Part shown: positions 13,397 to 20,943 of the stretch, piece by piece
Position numbering within the stretch: position 1 is the stretch's first letter
How the letters are laid out: every line of letters starts with the position of its first letter
Assembly (NCBI GenBank): GCA_934565615.1
Contig: CAKTIH010000020.1
Coordinates: 1 to 22,679 of the forward strand
DNA from: an uncultured Oscillospiraceae bacterium
Lineage (GTDB): Bacteria > Bacillota > Clostridia > Oscillospirales > Oscillospiraceae
DNA length: 22,679 nt
Reading direction: 5' to 3'
Position numbers and translations under genes: made by a program
Notes under the pieces: generated by a model
The model's database searches: none
What the model saw: only the letters and a program-made list of their open reading frames with translations
What the model was told of the DNA's origin: nothing

Positions 13397-15799
13397 ATGA
13401 CAGATTCAGAATTACTTGCACAAGGCTATGTTGCCCTGCCTATGCTGCCCCTGCGCGGGCTGCACGTTTTCCCGGGCATGATGCTGACCTTTGATGTTGA
13501 GCGCCCTGCTTCTATCACGGCACTCGAGAGAGCGGTCAAGAATAATCAGGTCATCTTTCTGACCGCGCAGAAGGACCTCACCGCGGATATGCCGCAGGAG
13601 GACGAGATATACCATATCGGTACGGTCTGCCGCATCAGGCAGCAGCTGCGTCAGCCGAGGGGCAACGTCTGCCGCGTCATGGTCGAGGGCATTTTCCGCG
13701 CTGTCGCCGGCAGCCTCAATACCGACCCCAAGGGCTATACCGCGATAGTCACGCCGCTTGAGGACAAGAAGGAGCGCGTCAGCCCCGCGCGCCGCGAGGC
13801 GCTGCTGAGAAGCTGCCTTGCCCAGTATGACGAGTATATCAAGTATGAGCCCGAGATGCCCAATGAGCAGATCCTCAACCTGCTTGCAAATCCCGAGCCG
13901 ACATATGTTTCAAATTATATCGCGCAGAATGTACACTTTTCGATAGAAGATAAGCAGGCCATTCTTGAAGAGCTTTACCCCACGCGCCGCCTTGCGCTCA
14001 TCAACAAGCTCCTCAACCATGAGCTGGATATCCTCAGCATCGAGAAGGAACTGAACGACAGCGCGCTTGAGTCGATGGCGCGCAATCAGCGCGAGTATTA
14101 TCTGCGCGAAGAGATGAAGGCCATCCAGTCCGAGCTCGGCGAGGATGACGATATCGAGCAGTACCGCGAGAAGATCCAGGCGCTCCCAGTGAGCGATGAG
14201 ATACGTGAAAAGCTCCTCAAGGAGCTTGGCCGTTTGCAGAAGCAGCCCTTCGGATCCTCCGAGGCCGCGGTGTTGAGAAACTACCTTGACGTCTGTCTTG
14301 AGATCCCTTGGGGCAAGACCACGAAGGAAACGGTGAATATCGCCAAGGCGCGCAAGAAGCTTGACGACGATCACTTCGGCCTTGATAAGGTCAAGGAGCG
14401 CGTGCTCGAGTACCTCGCCGTAAAGCAGCTCAGCCCCGATATCAAGGGCGGGCTCATCTGCCTTGTCGGCCCTCCGGGCACGGGCAAGACCAGTATCGCC
14501 CAGAGCATCGCCGCGGCGACGAATAGGAAACTCGTCCGCATTTCTCTCGGCGGCGTGCATGACGAGGCCGAGATACGCGGTCACCGCCGCACCTACATAG
14601 GCTCCATGCCGGGGCGTATCATCAGCGGAATAATACAGGCAGGCTCCTGCAACCCACTGATGGTCCTTGACGAAATAGACAAGCTCGCCTCCGATTACCG
14701 GGGCGACCCGTCGGCTGCGTTGCTCGAAGCCTTTGACGGCGAGCAGAACGGCAGCTTCCGCGATAACTTCCTTGAGATACCCTTCGACCTGTCCGGCGTG
14801 TTCTTTATTACCACTGCCAATACGACCGATACCATTCCCAGAGCGCTGCTCGACCGTATGGAGGTCATCGAGCTTCCCAGCTATACTGATGAGGAAAAGC
14901 TCCAGATCGCAAAGCAGCACCTCATTCCGAAGCAGCGCCGCAAGCACGGGCTGAAAGCAAGCCAGCTCAAGCTTGACGACGGCGCGATCAGGGAGATCAT
15001 CGCCTCCTACACCAGAGAATCCGGCGTCAGGAACCTTGAGCGCGAGATCGCGAATATCTGCCGCAAGACGGCGGGAGGTATTGCCGAGGAAAAGTTCAAG
15101 TCCGTTTCCCTGCGTGCGGGCGGCGTGGCGGAACTGCTTGGCCCTGCCAAGTTTAAGCCTGAGGCCATGCGCCGCCGTGATGAGGTCGGCCTTGTCCGCG
15201 GCCTTGCCTATACCTCTGTCGGCGGTGAAGTCCTGGACGTTGAGGCTGCCGTCGTCGACGGAACCGGCCGCCTTGAGCTTACCGGCAATCTCGGCGATGT
15301 GATGAAGGAATCGGCCAAAGCCGCCGTGACCTATATCCGCAGCCGTGCGAGGGCGCTCGGCATCGATCCGGATTTCTATAAGAACAAGGATATCCATATC
15401 CACTTCCCGGAGGGTGCCGTCCCGAAGGACGGGCCGTCCGCCGGCATCACCGTGACCGTCGCACTTATCTCCGCGCTGTCGGGCCTGCCCGTGCGCCGCG
15501 ATGTCGCCATGACCGGCGAGATCACCCTGCGCGGCCGCGTCCTGCCGATAGGCGGGCTGCGCGAAAAGACCATGGGCGCGCTGCGCGCCGGGGTCAAGAC
15601 CGTCATCATCCCGGCAGACAACGAGAGCGACCTTGAGAATATCGATCAGACCGTCCGCCGCCAGCTCAGCTTCGTGACCGCCGAGAATGTCGATTCGATA
15701 CTCGACCTCGTCCTTGTCCGCCCGGCCAAGAAGGAAACACCGATCCAGCCGTCCATTCCGCTCCAGTCTCAGGAGCTGTGCGGCACGGTACGTCAGTGA
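13397..15799 (+). CDS. lon: ATP-dependent protease Lon
   Basis: Cytoplasmic AAA+ serine protease that removes damaged and some regulatory proteins. The 800-residue protein has the N-terminal substrate-binding domain (from VALPMLPLRGLHVFPGM), a coiled-coil stretch (about 215-260), Walker A GPPGTGKT (358-365), Walker B MVLDEIDK, and the C-terminal protease domain with the Ser-Lys dyad Ser681 (PKDGPSAG) and Lys724 (GGLREKTM). The 43-residue dyad spacing equals that of E. coli Lon. AGGAG sits just before the ATG at 13397; the frame is open further upstream into clpX, but that part overlaps coding sequence and lacks a site. 31 bases separate it from clpX. Confidence 0.97.
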   Translation: MTDSELLAQGYVALPMLPLRGLHVFPGMMLTFDVERPASITALERAVKNNQVIFLTAQKDLTADMPQEDEIYHIGTVCRIRQQLRQPRGNVCRVMVEGIFRAVAGSLNTDPKGYTAIVTPLEDKKERVSPARREALLRSCLAQYDEYIKYEPEMPNEQILNLLANPEPTYVSNYIAQNVHFSIEDKQAILEELYPTRRLALINKLLNHELDILSIEKELNDSALESMARNQREYYLREEMKAIQSELGEDDDIEQYREKIQALPVSDEIREKLLKELGRLQKQPFGSSEAAVLRNYLDVCLEIPWGKTTKETVNIAKARKKLDDDHFGLDKVKERVLEYLAVKQLSPDIKGGLICLVGPPGTGKTSIAQSIAAATNRKLVRISLGGVHDEAEIRGHRRTYIGSMPGRIISGIIQAGSCNPLMVLDEIDKLASDYRGDPSAALLEAFDGEQNGSFRDNFLEIPFDLSGVFFITTANTTDTIPRALLDRMEVIELPSYTDEEKLQIAKQHLIPKQRRKHGLKASQLKLDDGAIREIIASYTRESGVRNLEREIANICRKTAGGIAEEKFKSVSLRAGGVAELLGPAKFKPEAMRRRDEVGLVRGLAYTSVGGEVLDVEAAVVDGTGRLELTGNLGDVMKESAKAAVTYIRSRARALGIDPDFYKNKDIHIHFPEGAVPKDGPSAGITVTVALISALSGLPVRRDVAMTGEITLRGRVLPIGGLREKTMGALRAGVKTVIIPADNESDLENIDQTVRRQLSFVTAENVDSILDLVLVRPAKKETPIQPSIPLQSQELCGTVRQ

Positions 15800-15806
15800 G
15801 GTCAAA

Positions 15807-16394
15807 ATGCCTGCATTAAACGTCAATAAGGCGGAGTTCATTAAATCCGCCGCACAGCCGAAGCAGTTCATAAACAGCAGCATCCCGGCTGTTGCGTTTG
15901 CCGGTAAGTCCAATGTCGGCAAGTCGTCGGTCATAAACCGGCTCCTCAACCGCAAGAACTTTGCCCGCGTCGGTTCCGCGCCCGGCAAGACCATACATGT
16001 CAATTACTTTCTCATAGACGGCAGGCTCTATCTCATAGACCTGCCGGGCTATGGCTTTGCCAAGGTCTCGCAGTCTGAGCGCGAGCGCTGGGGCAAGCTG
16101 ATGGAGGACTTCTTCGCTGCGGGGCTTTTTAAGCTCGGCGTCATGATCGTCGACGCACGCCATAAACCGACGGCGGACGACGTGACTATGGCCGACTGGT
16201 TCAAGAGCACCGGGCATCCGCTCATCGTCGTTGCTAATAAGCTTGATAAGCTCAAGAAAAGTGAGATCGAGCCGAACCTTGCGCTTATCCGTGAGACGCT
16301 TGAACTGCCCGAGGATGTGAAGCTAATCCCGTTTTCGGCCGAAAAGGGACAGGGCAGAGAAGTGCTTTTGTCTGAAATAACCGCACTTCTGTAA
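15807..16394 (+). CDS. ysxC: Ribosome biogenesis GTP-binding protein YsxC/YihA (EngB)
   Basis: Essential GTPase in 50S subunit assembly in Firmicutes. The 195-residue protein has G1 GKSNVGKS (33-40), G3 DLPGYGFAKV, G4 NKLDK and G5 SAEKGQG, and the N-terminal FIKSAAQPKQFI that begins EngB proteins. The ATG at 15807 lies 7 bases after the lon stop; GAGGT across the lon stop serves as ribosome binding site. The frame is open back into lon but nothing supports an earlier start. The lon-ysxC order is the same in Bacillus. A terminator follows at 16417. Confidence 0.96.
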   Translation: MPALNVNKAEFIKSAAQPKQFINSSIPAVAFAGKSNVGKSSVINRLLNRKNFARVGSAPGKTIHVNYFLIDGRLYLIDLPGYGFAKVSQSERERWGKLMEDFFAAGLFKLGVMIVDARHKPTADDVTMADWFKSTGHPLIVVANKLDKLKKSEIEPNLALIRETLELPEDVKLIPFSAEKGQGREVLLSEITALL

Positions 16395-16416
16395 AACTTT
16401 TCACATATTTTCTCGT

Positions 16417-16443
16417 ATGCTCTTGTATTTTGTAGAGCATTTT
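16417..16443 (+). terminator. Intrinsic terminator after ysxC
   Basis: ATGCTCT (16417-16423) and AGAGCAT (16434-16440) form a 7-bp stem with a 10-base loop, running into TTTT. It would end the tig-to-ysxC transcript and overlaps the promoter of the next gene. Confidence 0.65.
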
Positions 16444-16451
16444 GCTAAAAT
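16423..16451 (+). promoter_or_regulatory. Extended -10 promoter of the M50 protease gene
   Basis: TAAAAT (16446-16451) preceded by TGC forms an extended -10; TTGTAT (16423-16428) is a weak -35 at 17 bases. The predicted transcript start near 16458 lies just before the ribosome binding site GGGGGTGA (16463-16470). The -35 shares bases with the upstream terminator stem. Confidence 0.55.
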
Positions 16452-16475
16452 GACAATATCTTGGGGGTGACTCAA

Positions 16476-17165
16476 ATAAGCGGATTAAGCTCTGTATGGG
16501 ACGGCTGGGATTTCAGCTATCTCTTGAGTATTCTCCTCGGCGTCATCCCCTCGCTTATCTGCATCACCCTGCATGAGCTGAGCCACGGCTATGTTGCCTA
16601 TCGCCTTGGGGATGATACGGCAAAACAGGCCGGACGCCTTACACTGAACCCCATTAAGCATCTCGACCCTGTCGGGCTTCTTATGATGCTGGTGTTCCGC
16701 GTCGGCTGGGCAAAGCCTGTACCGGTGAATATGTACCGCTTCAAAAACCCGAAGCGCGGCATGGCCATCACGGCGCTTGCCGGGCCTGTCAGCAATGTTC
16801 TGATAACGCTCGTGTTCCTGCTGCTCTATGGGGCGCTGTTTGCCCCGCTGCGCAGAAGTGACGTCGGCGGGTACTTTCTTGAAATGATCGAGCTTACGGC
16901 TTATATGAGCCTTGGTCTTGCGGTGTTTAACCTTATACCGCTGCCCCCGCTGGATGGGTCGAAGGTGCTCTTCGCCCTCATGAGCGATGAGAGCTATTAT
17001 AAGCTCATGCGCTATGAGCGCTACGGCGGGCTCATCCTCATGGTGCTCATGATGACTGGCGTCCTCGGAAGACCCGTCTCCACGGTCGTTTCCGCGATAT
17101 ATTCAAATCTGATTCCGGTCGCTCAGTTTGCCTGCGATCTGGTAGTAAAACTGTTTTATAAGTGA
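16476..17165 (+). CDS. Site-2 protease family protein (M50 metallopeptidase)
   Basis: An integral-membrane zinc protease of about 229 residues. The zinc motif HELSHG (His33, Glu34, His37) lies in an early membrane helix and the third ligand is Asp160 in NLIPLPPLDG, the classical S2P pair. At least four hydrophobic segments are seen. It resembles the short clostridial M50 proteins without PDZ domain, whose substrates are mostly unknown; SpoIVFB, the pro-SigK protease, is a related but distinct type. The start is unusual: no ATG, GTG or TTG is correctly spaced from the strong site GGGGGTGA (16463-16470), while an in-frame ATA at 16476 is 5 bases from it. TTG at 16461 and GTG at 16467 lie before or inside that site. 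scpA starts 6 bases after the stop. Confidence 0.85.
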   Translation: MSGLSSVWDGWDFSYLLSILLGVIPSLICITLHELSHGYVAYRLGDDTAKQAGRLTLNPIKHLDPVGLLMMLVFRVGWAKPVPVNMYRFKNPKRGMAITALAGPVSNVLITLVFLLLYGALFAPLRRSDVGGYFLEMIELTAYMSLGLAVFNLIPLPPLDGSKVLFALMSDESYYKLMRYERYGGLILMVLMMTGVLGRPVSTVVSAIYSNLIPVAQFACDLVVKLFYK

Positions 17166-17171
17166 GCGATA

Positions 17172-17951
17172 ATGGATAATCCCAGTTTCTTTCTGGAGGG
17201 CGTTGTCCGGGATAAGGACGAGCTTCAGAATTTTGAAGGCCCGTTGAGCCTGATCCTGCTCCTCCTGTCGAAAAATAAAATAGAGATCCGCGATATCAGC
17301 ATTTCGGATATTCTCGATCAGTACCTTGAATATCTTGACAAAATGCAGCGCATGGATCTTGAGATCGCGAGCGAGTTTGTCCAGATGGCCGCGCACCTGC
17401 TCTATATAAAGACCCGTACCCTGCTCGCGGGGGACGAGGAGGTGTCGGAGCTTGAAGTGCTCATGGCCTCGCTTGAGCAGCTCAAGTGCCGGGACATCTT
17501 CGCCTCAATACAGAAGGTGCTGCCGGAGCTTAAAAAGGCATCCGAGATAGGCATGCTGTATTTTTCCAAAATGCCCGAGCCGCTCCCGCCATCGAGCAAG
17601 GAGTACGCCTACCGGCATGAGCCGGTCGATCTGCTCAAGGCGATGTATTCTATCTACTCCCGCGGCGGCAAGGCGCCGGAGCCCGATATCAGCGCCGCCG
17701 TCCCCAAGCGCATCATCTACAGTGTCCGTGACAAGAGCCTGCAGATACTGCACCGGCTCCGTGACGGCTGTGCCAGCTTAAATGAAATTTACCGCGACTG
17801 CCGCTCCCGTTCGGAGGTGGTGGCTGCGTTCATGTCCATACTGGAGCTATGCAGCATGGGCAGCATCCATATCACCCGCGGCGAAAATGACTATAGTCTT
17901 GAATTTGTCGGCGGCGATATGGACAGTATAATTGACAAGATCGTTGAGTAA
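17172..17951 (+). CDS. scpA: Segregation and condensation protein A (kleisin)
   Basis: Kleisin subunit that bridges the SMC heads and, with ScpB, forms bacterial condensin for chromosome compaction and segregation. The 259-residue protein has the conserved N-terminal LQNFEGPLSLILLLLSKNKIEIRDI (split by function: SMC neck-binding helix) and the following ASEFVQMAAHLLYIKTRTLL, both diagnostic. The C-terminal winged helix (about 190-259) binds the SMC head. FEGPL-L usually reads FEGPLDLLL; here Ser replaces the Asp. Ribosome binding site is weak (GTGAGCG), so translation may couple to the upstream gene, 6 bases away. scpB follows after 3 bases. Confidence 0.95.
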   Translation: MDNPSFFLEGVVRDKDELQNFEGPLSLILLLLSKNKIEIRDISISDILDQYLEYLDKMQRMDLEIASEFVQMAAHLLYIKTRTLLAGDEEVSELEVLMASLEQLKCRDIFASIQKVLPELKKASEIGMLYFSKMPEPLPPSSKEYAYRHEPVDLLKAMYSIYSRGGKAPEPDISAAVPKRIIYSVRDKSLQILHRLRDGCASLNEIYRDCRSRSEVVAAFMSILELCSMGSIHITRGENDYSLEFVGGDMDSIIDKIVE

Positions 17952-17954
17952 TGT

Positions 17955-18572
17955 ATGATAAATCTTACTTCGGCTGTTGAGGCCATCCTTTTTGCCGCAG
18001 GAGACAGCGTCCCTATAGCGCGGCTGTCGCTGATCCTCGGCGTTGACGAACATGATATTGAGTGCGCCGCGGCAGAGCTTCAGGAGTATTACAGTGCAAA
18101 CTCCCGTGGTATGCGCATCCTCCGCCTTGAGGACAAGCTGCAAATGTGCTCCGCCCCGGAGTACGCGGCGTATATAACCAAGGCGCTGGAGCAGAGAAAG
18201 CCCCCGGTGCTCTCGCAGCCGGCACTCGAGACGCTTGCCGTCGTTGCATATTTCCAGCCGGTCACCCGCGCGTATGTCGATCAGGTCAGGGGCGTTGACA
18301 GTTCCTATACCGTCAGCATGCTTCAGGAGCGCGGGCTTATCGAGGAATGCGGCAGGCTTGAGGTCCCGGGACGCCCGGCAGTGTTCCGCACGACTGATGT
18401 GTTCCTCAGAACAATGGGCATAAGCTCCATGACGGAGCTGCCTCCGCTTCCGGAGGTCAGCGCGGGCGAAGGCATGGACAAGCTCAAGGAAGCGATAGAC
18501 AAGCTGCAAGCCGCCGAAAACGGAGAGCAGCTCAGCATAGATGACGTTTCAGGAGAAGCAAGCGAGGAGTGA
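17955..18572 (+). CDS. scpB: Segregation and condensation protein B
   Basis: ScpB dimer that binds the middle of ScpA in the SMC condensin complex. The 205-residue protein has two winged-helix domains: the first begins with AVEAILFAAGDSVPIARL, the second contains LSQPALETLAVVAYFQPVTRAYVDQVRGVDS, a strong family signature, followed by LIEECGRLEVPGRPAVFRTTD. The C-terminal 40 residues are low-complexity. It begins 3 bases after scpA stops. The adjacency with scpA is nearly universal in Firmicutes. Its last codons contain the GAGGAG site for the next gene. Confidence 0.96.
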   Translation: MINLTSAVEAILFAAGDSVPIARLSLILGVDEHDIECAAAELQEYYSANSRGMRILRLEDKLQMCSAPEYAAYITKALEQRKPPVLSQPALETLAVVAYFQPVTRAYVDQVRGVDSSYTVSMLQERGLIEECGRLEVPGRPAVFRTTDVFLRTMGISSMTELPPLPEVSAGEGMDKLKEAIDKLQAAENGEQLSIDDVSGEASEE

Positions 18573-18577
18573 TGTAA

Positions 18578-19417
18578 TTGACAGGATTGATTATCCTCGG
18601 CGTTGTGGCCGTGCTTGCTGCCTTTATATTGCTGTGTGTTTTCCTCCCGGCGGTCGGTCTGACCATCTTGGGGATCATTGTGCTGCTGATCGTGCTGGTG
18701 CTCAATGTGCCGGTGGGGGCGGACGCGGCGTATATCGGCGGTGAATTTACACTGGCCGCGAGGGCGGACGGATTCTCTTTCCAGATCCTCCCTAAAAAGC
18801 CGGGGAGCGAGGACAAGCCGCCGAAGGAGAAGAAACCGAAAAAAGAGAAAAAGCCAAAGCCCGAGAAGGAAACCGAACCCAAACCCAAGAAAAAGCTGAG
18901 CTTTACAAAGGAAGAGCTTTTTGAACTCGCTAAGCGCGTACTAAAGGGTGTCGGCAAGTTCGGCAAAGTCACCGTGAACAAGTTCATGCTGCACTATGTC
19001 GCCGCCGTGGACGATCCGTATGACACCGTCGTGACCTATAACTATGTCAATGCGGCGCTCTCCACGCTTATACCGATCTGTGAGGAGAAGTTCATCGTAA
19101 AGGACTCGGATATCAAGACGGATATCGACTTCACGGTGGATAAGACGAAGGTCGATGTGGAGCTGTGCGCGACGATAAGGCTTGCGCAGGTCATGCACAT
19201 GCTCTTTGCGATAGCGTTCGGCGCTCTTGGGGTACTCATCCAGAACAAGCGTCGGCTCCGCCGTGAGAAAAAGCAGGGCATCGCGTCCGACGGTATCGAG
19301 GTCGATGTTGCGCTTGAGAAGGACACGGACGAAACAGAAACCAGTCAGATAAATAAAGACAACAATACAGAACAAAATACACAGGCAGAGGAAAGGACGG
19401 ACTCAAATGGACAATAA
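18578..19417 (+). CDS. DUF2953 domain-containing membrane protein (YtfI-like)
   Basis: A 279-residue protein of unknown function. It starts with a TTG, 8 bases after GAGGAG (18564-18569); no ATG or GTG fits better. Residues 1-45 are two hydrophobic stretches (membrane anchor), residues about 50-70 a short beta-like part, about 72-108 a charged low-complexity linker of Lys, Pro and Glu (KKPKKEKKPKPEKE), then the DUF2953 part (about 120-235) and a charged tail. DUF2953 proteins (B. subtilis YtfI) are usually encoded next to YtfJ/GerW, as here, where the genes overlap by 11 bases. A sporulation role is therefore likely but inferred. Confidence 0.82.
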   Translation: MTGLIILGVVAVLAAFILLCVFLPAVGLTILGIIVLLIVLVLNVPVGADAAYIGGEFTLAARADGFSFQILPKKPGSEDKPPKEKKPKKEKKPKPEKETEPKPKKKLSFTKEELFELAKRVLKGVGKFGKVTVNKFMLHYVAAVDDPYDTVVTYNYVNAALSTLIPICEEKFIVKDSDIKTDIDFTVDKTKVDVELCATIRLAQVMHMLFAIAFGALGVLIQNKRRLRREKKQGIASDGIEVDVALEKDTDETETSQINKDNNTEQNTQAEERTDSNGQ

Positions 19418-19787
19418 CCCTATCGGAGCTCTTATGCAGAACACTATGGAGAGTGTCAAGAACATTCTCAAGGTCGACACTGTTGTCGGCGATCCTATCT
19501 ATACTCCCGACGGAATCACACTCGTTCCCATCTCTAAAATAAGCGTAGGCTTCGGCGGCGGCGGAGTTGAGTTCACTGCCAAGAAGTCCGGCGATGACCG
19601 TCCTTACGGCGGCGGCAACGCCACCGCTGTCAAGATCGACCCGATCGGCTTCCTCGTCATCAAGGAAGGCACCGTCAGAATGGTCAACGTCACTCCTCCT
19701 GCGAGCAACACTGTCGATCGTATCATTGATCTGGTGCCGCAGGTTATGGACAGAGTAGACGCTTTCATCGAGAAGCAGAAAAAGTAA
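19407..19787 (+). CDS. ytfJ: GerW family sporulation protein (YtfJ)
   Basis: A 126-residue protein of the GerW/YtfJ family, made during sporulation in Bacillus and needed for normal germination. Signature features are MDNNPIGALMQNTMESVKNIL at the start, VVGDPIYTPDGITLVPISKISVGFGGGG and the Gly-rich GGGNATAVKIDPIGFLVI. No signal peptide or membrane helix. GGAAAGGA provides the ribosome binding site inside the preceding DUF2953 gene. The pair ytfI-ytfJ is conserved, which supports both calls. A large hairpin follows at 19808-19851. Confidence 0.93.
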   Translation: MDNNPIGALMQNTMESVKNILKVDTVVGDPIYTPDGITLVPISKISVGFGGGGVEFTAKKSGDDRPYGGGNATAVKIDPIGFLVIKEGTVRMVNVTPPASNTVDRIIDLVPQVMDRVDAFIEKQKK

Positions 19788-19789
19788 TA

Positions 19790-19813
19790 ATATCTATCAC
19801 GTCTGTCAATAAT
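19790..19813 (+). promoter_or_regulatory. Weak candidate SigE-like promoter before the carboxypeptidase gene
   Basis: ATATC (19790-19794) and CAATAAT (19807-19813), 12 bases apart, loosely resemble SigE -35 and -10 elements. The B. subtilis counterpart dacB is SigE-controlled. A transcript starting near 19820 would lack the 5' arm of the hairpin at 19808-19851. Match quality is poor. Confidence 0.2.
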
Positions 19814-19851
19814 AAGCACTGCCCATTTTCAGAAGGGTGGTGCTTATTATT
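19808..19851 (+). terminator. 17-bp hairpin: terminator after ytfJ that contains the next gene's translation start
   Basis: AATAATAAGCAC (19808-19819) is exactly complementary to GTGCTTATTATT (19840-19851), and TGCCC (19820-19824) pairs with GGGTG (19835-19839) using two G-T pairs, leaving a 10-base loop. The G+C core followed by CTTATTATT resembles an intrinsic terminator. The 3' arm contains the only ribosome binding site and possible start codons of the carboxypeptidase gene. Confidence 0.75.
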
Positions 19852-20943
19852 AAGTCGAAAATCGCGGCGCTTGTCCTCACGGCGGCGCTTATTACCGGGT
19901 TTTGTCCCACTGGCGCTTATGCCGCACAGAGCGCGCCGAACGTAAGCGCGGCTTCGTGCGTGATGATGTATGCCGACGGAAGCTGCGTATATGAAAAGAA
20001 TGCCGATGACCGCCGCCTTATCGCGAGCACGACAAAGCTCATGACGGCGCTTATATGTATCGAGAACTGCGAGCTTGACGAGACGGTCGATGTCAAGGCG
20101 CGGCACTGTCTTATCGAAGGCTCGTCGATGTACCTCAAGGCTGGGTATGACTACACCGTGCGCGAGCTGCTGCTCGGGCTGCTCCTCGCCTCGGGGAACG
20201 ACGCGGCGCTTGCCCTTGCCGAACACGCAGCGGGGAGCGAGCGCGCCTTTGTGCGCCTGATGAACCGGAAAGCGGCGGAGCTCGGCATGGATGACACGAG
20301 CTTTGCAAACCCTCACGGGCTTGACGATAAGCAGCATTATTCCACTGCGCGCGATATGGCAACGCTCATGCTGCACTGCATGGAAAACCCCGTTTTCCGC
20401 GAGCTTTGCGGCACGCGTAGCGCCACGATAAACGGCGAAACATACGTAAATCACAATAAGCTCCTCGACCGCTGCTCCGGCTGCGTCGCCGGTAAGACCG
20501 GCTACACGATGGCGGCGGGGCGCTGCCTTGTCACCTGCTGCGAGAGAAACGGTATGCGCTTTGTGTGCGTGACGCTCTCCGACCCCGATGACTGGAACGA
20601 CCATGTCCGCCTTTACGATTGGGTGTATTCCGCTTACACTCTCCGTGAGCTTTCTGATAACCTCACGTTTCAGGTACCGGTCATCTCCGGAAATGTGAAC
20701 TCCGTTTCCGCCGTGCCGCAAGGCGGGGTTGAGCTGCTCGTTCCGGTGGGGCGTGAGGTCGAGCTGCGCGCGGAGCTTCCGCGATTTGTGTTCGCGCCGG
20801 TAAATTCGGGGGAGACAGCGGGCACATTAAGCGTTATAATAAACGGAGAGGAAGCGGCCTCATGCCCGCTGGTCTATGCCGGGGACGCGGTGCTGTCCTT
20901 CCCGTGTTTTCATACAGTCAGTTTTTCGGAGGAAAAACTTTAA
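19846..20943 (+). CDS. D-alanyl-D-alanine carboxypeptidase (penicillin-binding protein, DacB/DacF type)
   Basis: Removes the terminal D-Ala from peptidoglycan stem peptides, limiting cross-linking. Counting from an ATT at 19846, the protein has about 365 residues: a signal peptide (KSKIAALVLTAALITGF, cleavage probably near AYAAQ), the S-x-x-K motif STTK (Ser61, Lys64), SGN (116-118) and KTG (217-219), and a C-terminal beta domain. No clear C-terminal amphipathic anchor is seen. The order dac ... rluB recalls the B. subtilis dacB-spmA-spmB-ypuL region, so a spore-cortex role is plausible; spmAB are absent here. The start is uncertain: GTG at 19837 or 19840 lies within or too near the ribosome binding site AGAAGGG (19831-19837), leaving ATT 19846 best spaced. 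Confidence 0.9.
   Translation: MIKSKIAALVLTAALITGFCPTGAYAAQSAPNVSAASCVMMYADGSCVYEKNADDRRLIASTTKLMTALICIENCELDETVDVKARHCLIEGSSMYLKAGYDYTVRELLLGLLLASGNDAALALAEHAAGSERAFVRLMNRKAAELGMDDTSFANPHGLDDKQHYSTARDMATLMLHCMENPVFRELCGTRSATINGETYVNHNKLLDRCSGCVAGKTGYTMAAGRCLVTCCERNGMRFVCVTLSDPDDWNDHVRLYDWVYSAYTLRELSDNLTFQVPVISGNVNSVSAVPQGGVELLVPVGREVELRAELPRFVFAPVNSGETAGTLSVIINGEEAASCPLVYAGDAVLSFPCFHTVSFSEEKL

Noticed and set aside
13910..16003. 697-codon open frame on the - strand across lon and ysxC
   Set aside because: It is the mirror of strongly supported lon and ysxC. Long antisense frames are expected from G+C-rich codon use, and this one has no domain, ribosome binding site or promoter. The same applies to the long - strand frames over clpX, sugar operon and dac.
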